Of a stretch of DNA of 64,000 nucleotides, positions 59,480-64,000 are shown piece by piece. The DNA comes from Malaya genurostris (taxonomy: Eukaryota; Arthropoda; Insecta; Diptera; Culicidae). Positions within the stretch are counted from its first letter, which is position 1, and each line of letters begins with the position of its first letter. The notes beneath the pieces were generated by a model. It had not been told where the DNA came from. It was given only the letters and a program-made list of their open reading frames with translations, and made no database searches. A program made the translations under genes and the position numbers. Location: the NCBI RefSeq assembly GCF_030247185.1, contig NC_080572.1, positions 184,354,866 to 184,418,865 of the forward strand, read 5' to 3'.

Positions 59480-60255
59480 CTAGTCAAGCACCGTTGATTA
59501 CTCTAGTCATAAGTAATGCTTGTTGTATCTTTCTACGTCGCTCTAGAGTCCAATCAGACAATAACGGCCAGGATACGGTGGATGATCCAGAGGATCCCGC
59601 CAGGGAAGATTCCGCAAAGCAAATCGAATAAATCTTTTTTGAACGCGTTCTGCCCGCAAATTCCAAACCAATTGGCAAGGACTTCAAATCAAACACGTAT
59701 TTTCAAGTAGTCGACGCACCAACGAGTAATACAACGCTTTCAAACAATACGGATCCTTGAAGTCCCGACTAATTTTTGCAAAAAATCTGAGTTGCCGCGT
59801 TGCTTTGGAAATTAAAGTTGATCGGTGTTGATTAAAGGTGAGTTTAGCATCCAACAAAACGCCGGGATCGTTGACAAGTTCGGCTCTATCAAGCGTTTGT
59901 CCATCAATTTGATAGTCGAATACTATGGGATTGGTTTTACGATGAAAAGTGATAACTTAACATTTCACGGTACTGAGTTTCGTCAACACTAGTCTACGAA
60001 AATATCTAGGAACTCCTGAAGATGGACACAATCTTCAACAGCACGGACTGTCAGATACAGCTACAAGTCATCATCGTAAACCAATCTGTATCCAACGCCA
60101 AGTAGTAAAGCAGTATCGTTGAAGAACAGCACAAACAGTAGTAGGCAAAGGTTACTGCCCTGAGGAACACCCGATTTATTGGTGAACGGAGAAGAAGTAC
60201 AAGAGCCAAGCTGCACACGTTGTACTCTGTCGCATAAATAAGAGCTCAACCATTT
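59480..60255 (-). pseudogene. Jockey-like reverse transcriptase relic
   Basis: The minus strand from about 60255 reads WLSSYLCDRVQRVQLGSCTS, SGVPQGSNLC and LLFVLFFNDTALLL, then VYDDDL where a YADDL catalytic box is expected, so the conserved Ala is Asp. Further down, with frameshifts, IVFDYQIDGQTLDRAEL, LLDAKLTFNQH, SKATRQLRFFAKISRDFKDP and ALYYSLVR appear, and near 59590-59690 FALRNLPW-type remnants. This matches the second half of the 38.2-39.5 kb element's RT but is far more decayed. Confidence 0.75.
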
Positions 60256-60299
60256 TATAAACATGTGAAAAGTAAAGAAAATAAATATGAATTTTAATG

Positions 60300-61385
60300 A
60301 AAAAAAGTACGGGTGTGTAATGTCAGAGACATAACTGGATGTCGTGAATACGAATAAAACTGACACGATTTCTTTACACTTTCGTTTTCGAATTGATAGT
60401 TGATCGATTGTGTGAATTGCGAAACTTTCCCCCTTTTGACTACTACAATTTTAAATGATTTTTGACGTCGATTATCTCATTTCGGATTTGCATATTTCAT
60501 TGAAAGAAACTATCGAGATGCTGTACAGGATTCATTTCTGCCTTTTAGAAGGACCAAAATGTGGAATTCTCTACGATATTTAGCACAGTTCGGAACATTT
60601 TTCTCGAACGATTTTCGCACAGCGAAAAGTTCACGAAGCAAATCAAATTATTTTGGATTTACACTAAACTGCTGATTTCTACCTTCGATTAGCAAAGAAG
60701 TAATCTTAATAGTTCTTTAGATAATATTTAGACTCATTAGAACGTCTGATTTTATATAATGTTGTCCACTTTTCGTTTCTTGTTTTCTTTCTCTCCATTG
60801 CAAACCACCAGCAGCTGATGTCATCGTTCTTGCTTGAATTGAAACTAGCTTTGTGAACAAATCGACACATCCGCTCGCAGTGCCAAATGATGCAAAACTG
60901 GTTTAATGTGTCTTCTCGCCTTGAAGAACGGAAGGCAAATGAGAACTACGAGCTGAGTGTTTGAAGTTTTTAACCACACAGAAAGTGCGCTCTCCGGTGC
61001 TGCTGTTTGAATGCGTCTTTTCGTTGGATGCTACCATCCAACGCACAAGAATAAATGATCGATTTTCGACCACGGTTCCCCTTTTATAACGTTCAGTTGA
61101 AGATATGTGCCTGACTACCTCAAAATCGTCGTCCTTGCGCGTAAAACCCAAGCGAAAATAAATAGTTTTACGCGTTGTTTTCAAATTTTGAGAAAACTTA
61201 ATTTTTGAGTTGTTTGAGGTTATCTCACACTGTTCAAAATATTATCCTAAATTCCTGATCATATTTTTGATGAAATAGTGAAAGAATTATGTTGCTGGGA
61301 TTAATACAAGTCGAGATATTCACGATTAAGTTCTGCCCATTCTTCCATATGGCCAATTTTGAAAAGGCGCCCCATAGTAAAGTAA
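60300..61385 (-). mobile_element. Inverted relative of the 47.4-49.1 kb repeat
   Basis: Read on the minus strand it has, in the same order, AATTTTGAAAACAACGCG, CGACGATTTTGAGGTAGTCA, the TATAAAAGGGGAACCGTGG promoter, GCACTGCGAGC, CTTTTCGCTGTG, AGTTTCTTTCAATGAAATAT and CCAGTTATGTCTCTGACATT at the end. It has one monomer where the other copy has two. Frames such as 60903-61184 (-) run through the promoter and are not genes. Confidence 0.65.
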
Positions 61386-61389
61386 GTCG

Positions 61390-61940
61390 TAAATTCTGGT
61401 TCAGAATTCATTTCAAAAAATCAAATTCGGAGTTCAGATTTAATAATCCGTTCCAGAATCCAAATCCAAAATTCATATCTTGAATTTTGTTAATGAATTC
61501 TGAAGTTTCAATCCCAAATTATCCCATAAATCGAAGAGCTAAATCCAATTTCAGAATTTGAACTTCGCTTCAGAGTCAACTTTTTAACTTCTGAACCTAT
61601 AATCTGGAATTAATTTCTAAAACTGACGTCTGAAACTAAATTCTAAATTTGAATAATTGCTCAAAAAACGCAACGTGCGTATTCCACTGAATTTCACCTT
61701 AGTTCCTGAATTCACTTTCATAATTCAGAAATTTGCTTGCTGGAACTGAATTCGGAACATGGAATTTGGAACTTTTTGGAATTTAGACCTAAATTCGGAA
61801 TCTGGATTCTGGAAAAGCATTCAGTTTCATAATTCGAGAACTAAATTCATGACCTGAATTTTTGATCTAGATTCCGAACCTGAATTTTGCAACTGAACTC
61901 TTCCCAGACCTCGAATTCGATTCTTTTTAATCCAGCTGCA
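61390..61940. repeat. Degenerate repeat of GAATTC/CAGAATT-type words
   Basis: Words such as CAGAATTC, TGGAATT, TCTGAA and AATTCTGAA recur every 10-25 bp in both orientations over about 550 bp, with no fixed register. It looks like a decayed short-period satellite. No coding frame. Confidence 0.6.
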
Positions 61941-62200
61941 GAGTTCAATCCTGTTCCAGAATTTTGGCGTTTCTGGTGTAAATAAATAAATGACGACAAA
62001 AAGTACTCAACAGTTGTTAACATCGGGTAAATTTTAGTCATTTGGGAGTTTTGGTACCTGCTGATGCACTAATGAGTCGATGACGAAACGTAAAAATATA
62101 GAATAAAATCTGCAAGTCGGTTCTTTTTAGAACCATTAAAGTTTTGCCAAAGGATTATTCGTTTATTTGTTTTTTTTGTTTCATCTGACAGCAAAATCTT

Positions 62201-63408
62201 TACACGCTTATAAAAATTTACTCAGAGTTAGAGTACTAGTTACTCATTTTCAAATCCTACATAGAAACCTCAAAAATTGAGTAGTTACCATCAATGATAA
62301 TGAGTAACTCTTATTCTAAACAGGTGCCATTTTTTGTTAACTGATAAACTGTGCTCTTAGTTGTGCCATCGACGCAGATATTGTGTCCAGCAGCAGAGCT
62401 AATAAAAGTAATTTTCATTGACTCAAAATAGACAAAAATGATGATTAATTAATGTCATTTTCAGTTTCGCTTGTAAACTATGAGAACGAAATTCATGTTC
62501 AGTCATTGACATAAGTGGAACAGTAATTTAAAAATTGTGTTCTTTCTTTCATTTGCCCTTTCAGTCATTTTCGGTTTTCAGTGAAAATTCCATAGTATAC
62601 AGTGTCGGTATTCAACCGAAGCTTTGAGAATCGAAAATGACAGAAAAAGGTTTCACAATAACTTTTACCTGGTGGTGCTCGACTTTGAAAATTGAAAGAA
62701 TGAGAATTGACATTCTGCTGATGCTCCCTGCAGACGTTAGTTTGGTTTCGTCTTATCATAGAGGAAGGAGTGACGTTGACAATTATACTCTCTCTTTGTT
62801 TTCAATGAAAAACGAAAATGTTTCGTCTCTCTTCATTTGTTCTGCTGTCGGTCTTTTACGAATGAGACAGTAGAATATTGAAAATGAGGCTGTTGGATTG
62901 GATTCTTCATTGTGAAATGCGTGACAATTTTAAGCTCTGTCCAGGAGTGCTCCGTATTGTGCTTCAGAATGGAAACGAATATGCTCAAGTTTGTCATTTA
63001 TCAGGAATAAGTGTCTTACTGGTGTTTGAGCATTATTGGCACGTGTGTTGAGCTTGAGGTGCGATCGTCACTTTATATGATGTCTCGAAGTTAGAATACA
63101 ACGGAATAATAAATAAACCCAGTAGGGTTATTTTAAGTATTGAGTGTCAGTTATTTAATATTTAAATACAATGTACTGAGAAAAGAGCAATTTTTACGCT
63201 AATTTGATATATGTGAAAAGAAATTTCACTCAAAATTTGAGTGCTAATTACTCAATTTTTGGCTCATGTACAAATAAAGCATTACTCAGTAAATGAGTAG
63301 ATTTTACCCAAACATCAAATTTAAGTTACTCTAAATTAGCGTTGTTCCACCTTTTCTGTAGATGAGCGGGATCTTACTAATTTTTGAGTAACTGTTTTTA
63401 AGCGTGTA
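62201..63408. mobile_element. 1.2-kb TIR element with ACTCA/TGAGTAA ends
   Basis: TACACGCTTA at 62201 is repeated inverted (AAGCGTGTA) at 63400-63408; inward of each end, TTTACTCA and AGTTACTCA motifs recur many times in both orientations (62215-62320 and 63235-63395). The interior has no recognised protein: the open frames are short and AT-rich. Target duplication is not resolved. Confidence 0.65.
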
Positions 63409-64000
63409 TTTACGATCAATTTATAAAATTGAGGATTTCAACACTTTTTCAATAAACTTATTCGATGATTCGTCAAAATCGCATTTTATACTGGAGAGAA
63501 AGTTCGAACACTCGATGGAATATTCGTTTTAACAAGCCTGTTGTGAAACGCGGAAGTCGATGAGGTATAGGATTTTTGGAGAGTTGATTTCTTCGTTGAT
63601 AATCTTCGCCACAAACGCAGCTTTTTGAATCTTCCTTCGTCGTTCCCGGGTTTCAAGACCTAACAGACGACATCGATCAAGGTACGGTGGCAGATCCAAG
63701 GAAGCAACGGTTTATGCATTTCTGAGACAAAACAAGAAAACTGGGTAACTGAAAATTCGCCTAAAAAAAGCGCATAACTTTGGAAATCCGCGTAAAGAAA
63801 GCCGCTTAAAAATCGCATAAAAACGCGCAAAAAAGATCTGTGTATAAAATGGTTATAGAATTTGCTCAAACTTAAAAAAAAAATTCTGAGGCATACACCA
63901 ATTGAGTGCTACATACCAATCGATTCAGATCGACGAACTGAGCAATAGTCTGTGTGTGTCTGTATGTCTGTACAGAACAAAGAAACGTAGTTCTCAGAAA
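63409..64000. other. Intergenic DNA ending in a repeat border
   Basis: No gene. From about 63900 the sequence ATCGACGAACTGAGCAATA followed by GTGTGTGTCTGTATGTCTG is a diverged relative of the border of the CCGGAAGT-type repeats at 31.5 kb; the window ends inside it. Confidence 0.5.

Noticed and set aside
60903..61184. 93-codon minus-strand frame MKTTRKTIYFRLG
   Set aside because: It spans the TATA/Inr promoter of the repeat and is not preserved in the relative at 47.7 kb.
1..64000. tRNA, rRNA or CRISPR features
   Set aside because: No A-box/B-box pair with a cloverleaf, no rRNA-like conserved segments and no regular spacer-repeat array were seen; GGTTCGA-like strings occurred without partner boxes.

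Overview
The window looks like a gene-poor, transposon-rich stretch of a dipteran genome, most likely a culicine mosquito. The evidence is AT-rich DNA, short spliceosomal introns with GT..AG borders, two ordinary insect genes in 64 kb, and many mosquito-type repeats: mariner and Tc1-like transposons, Jockey-like and EN/RT non-LTR retrotransposons, MITEs, and repeats carrying CCGGAACCGGAAGT-type monomers. The species cannot be fixed from the sequence alone. No rRNA, tRNA or CRISPR features were found.

Layout. 1-3.0 kb: anonymous flank and a TIR-bounded non-coding element. 3.5-7.7 kb (+): a five-exon VRK-type protein kinase gene (NHK-1/ballchen/VRK1 relative) with a 180-residue kinase insert and a long acidic, AT-hook-bearing tail. 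7.7-12.1 kb: 3' flank and three decayed mariner copies. 12.4-13.0 kb: a GC-rich island of unknown role. 15.4-21.1 kb: an array of about 360-bp elements in alternating orientation, broken by an ORF1-only 'half-LINE' that itself carries a 1.75-kb TIR element inside its zinc knuckle. 21.6-24.05 kb: two inverted copies of a roughly 710-bp MITE. 25.6-27.1 kb (-): a four-exon gene for a malate/L-lactate dehydrogenase-family (YjmC/Ldh2-like) oxidoreductase, flanked by inverted repeats. 28.3-36.7 kb: tandem-monomer repeats, a 5'-truncated Jockey-like LINE with a hAT-like MITE in it, several MITEs and palindromes, and a second half-LINE copy. 37.3-37.6 kb (-): a candidate first exon with a mitochondrial-type presequence and a consensus donor. 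38.2-42.9 kb: a Jockey-like RT copy, then an EN/RT LINE split by an internally deleted mariner. 43.9-46.5 kb: a 2.6-kb TIR element. 47.4-49.1 kb and 60.3-61.4 kb: inverted copies of a repeat carrying a TATA/Inr promoter. 49.7-52.0 kb: a Tc1-like relic between direct repeats. 53.5-55.7 kb: a repeat split by a mariner relic and a full-length but broken irritans-like mariner. 56.6-63.4 kb: MITEs, another LINE relic, degenerate AATTC-type repeats and a 1.2-kb TIR element.

The two functional genes have unrelated roles: one a nuclear/chromatin kinase, the other an NAD(P)-dependent 2-hydroxyacid oxidoreductase. The rest reads as layered transposition. In several places a target-site duplication or a paralogous empty site gives the order of insertion.
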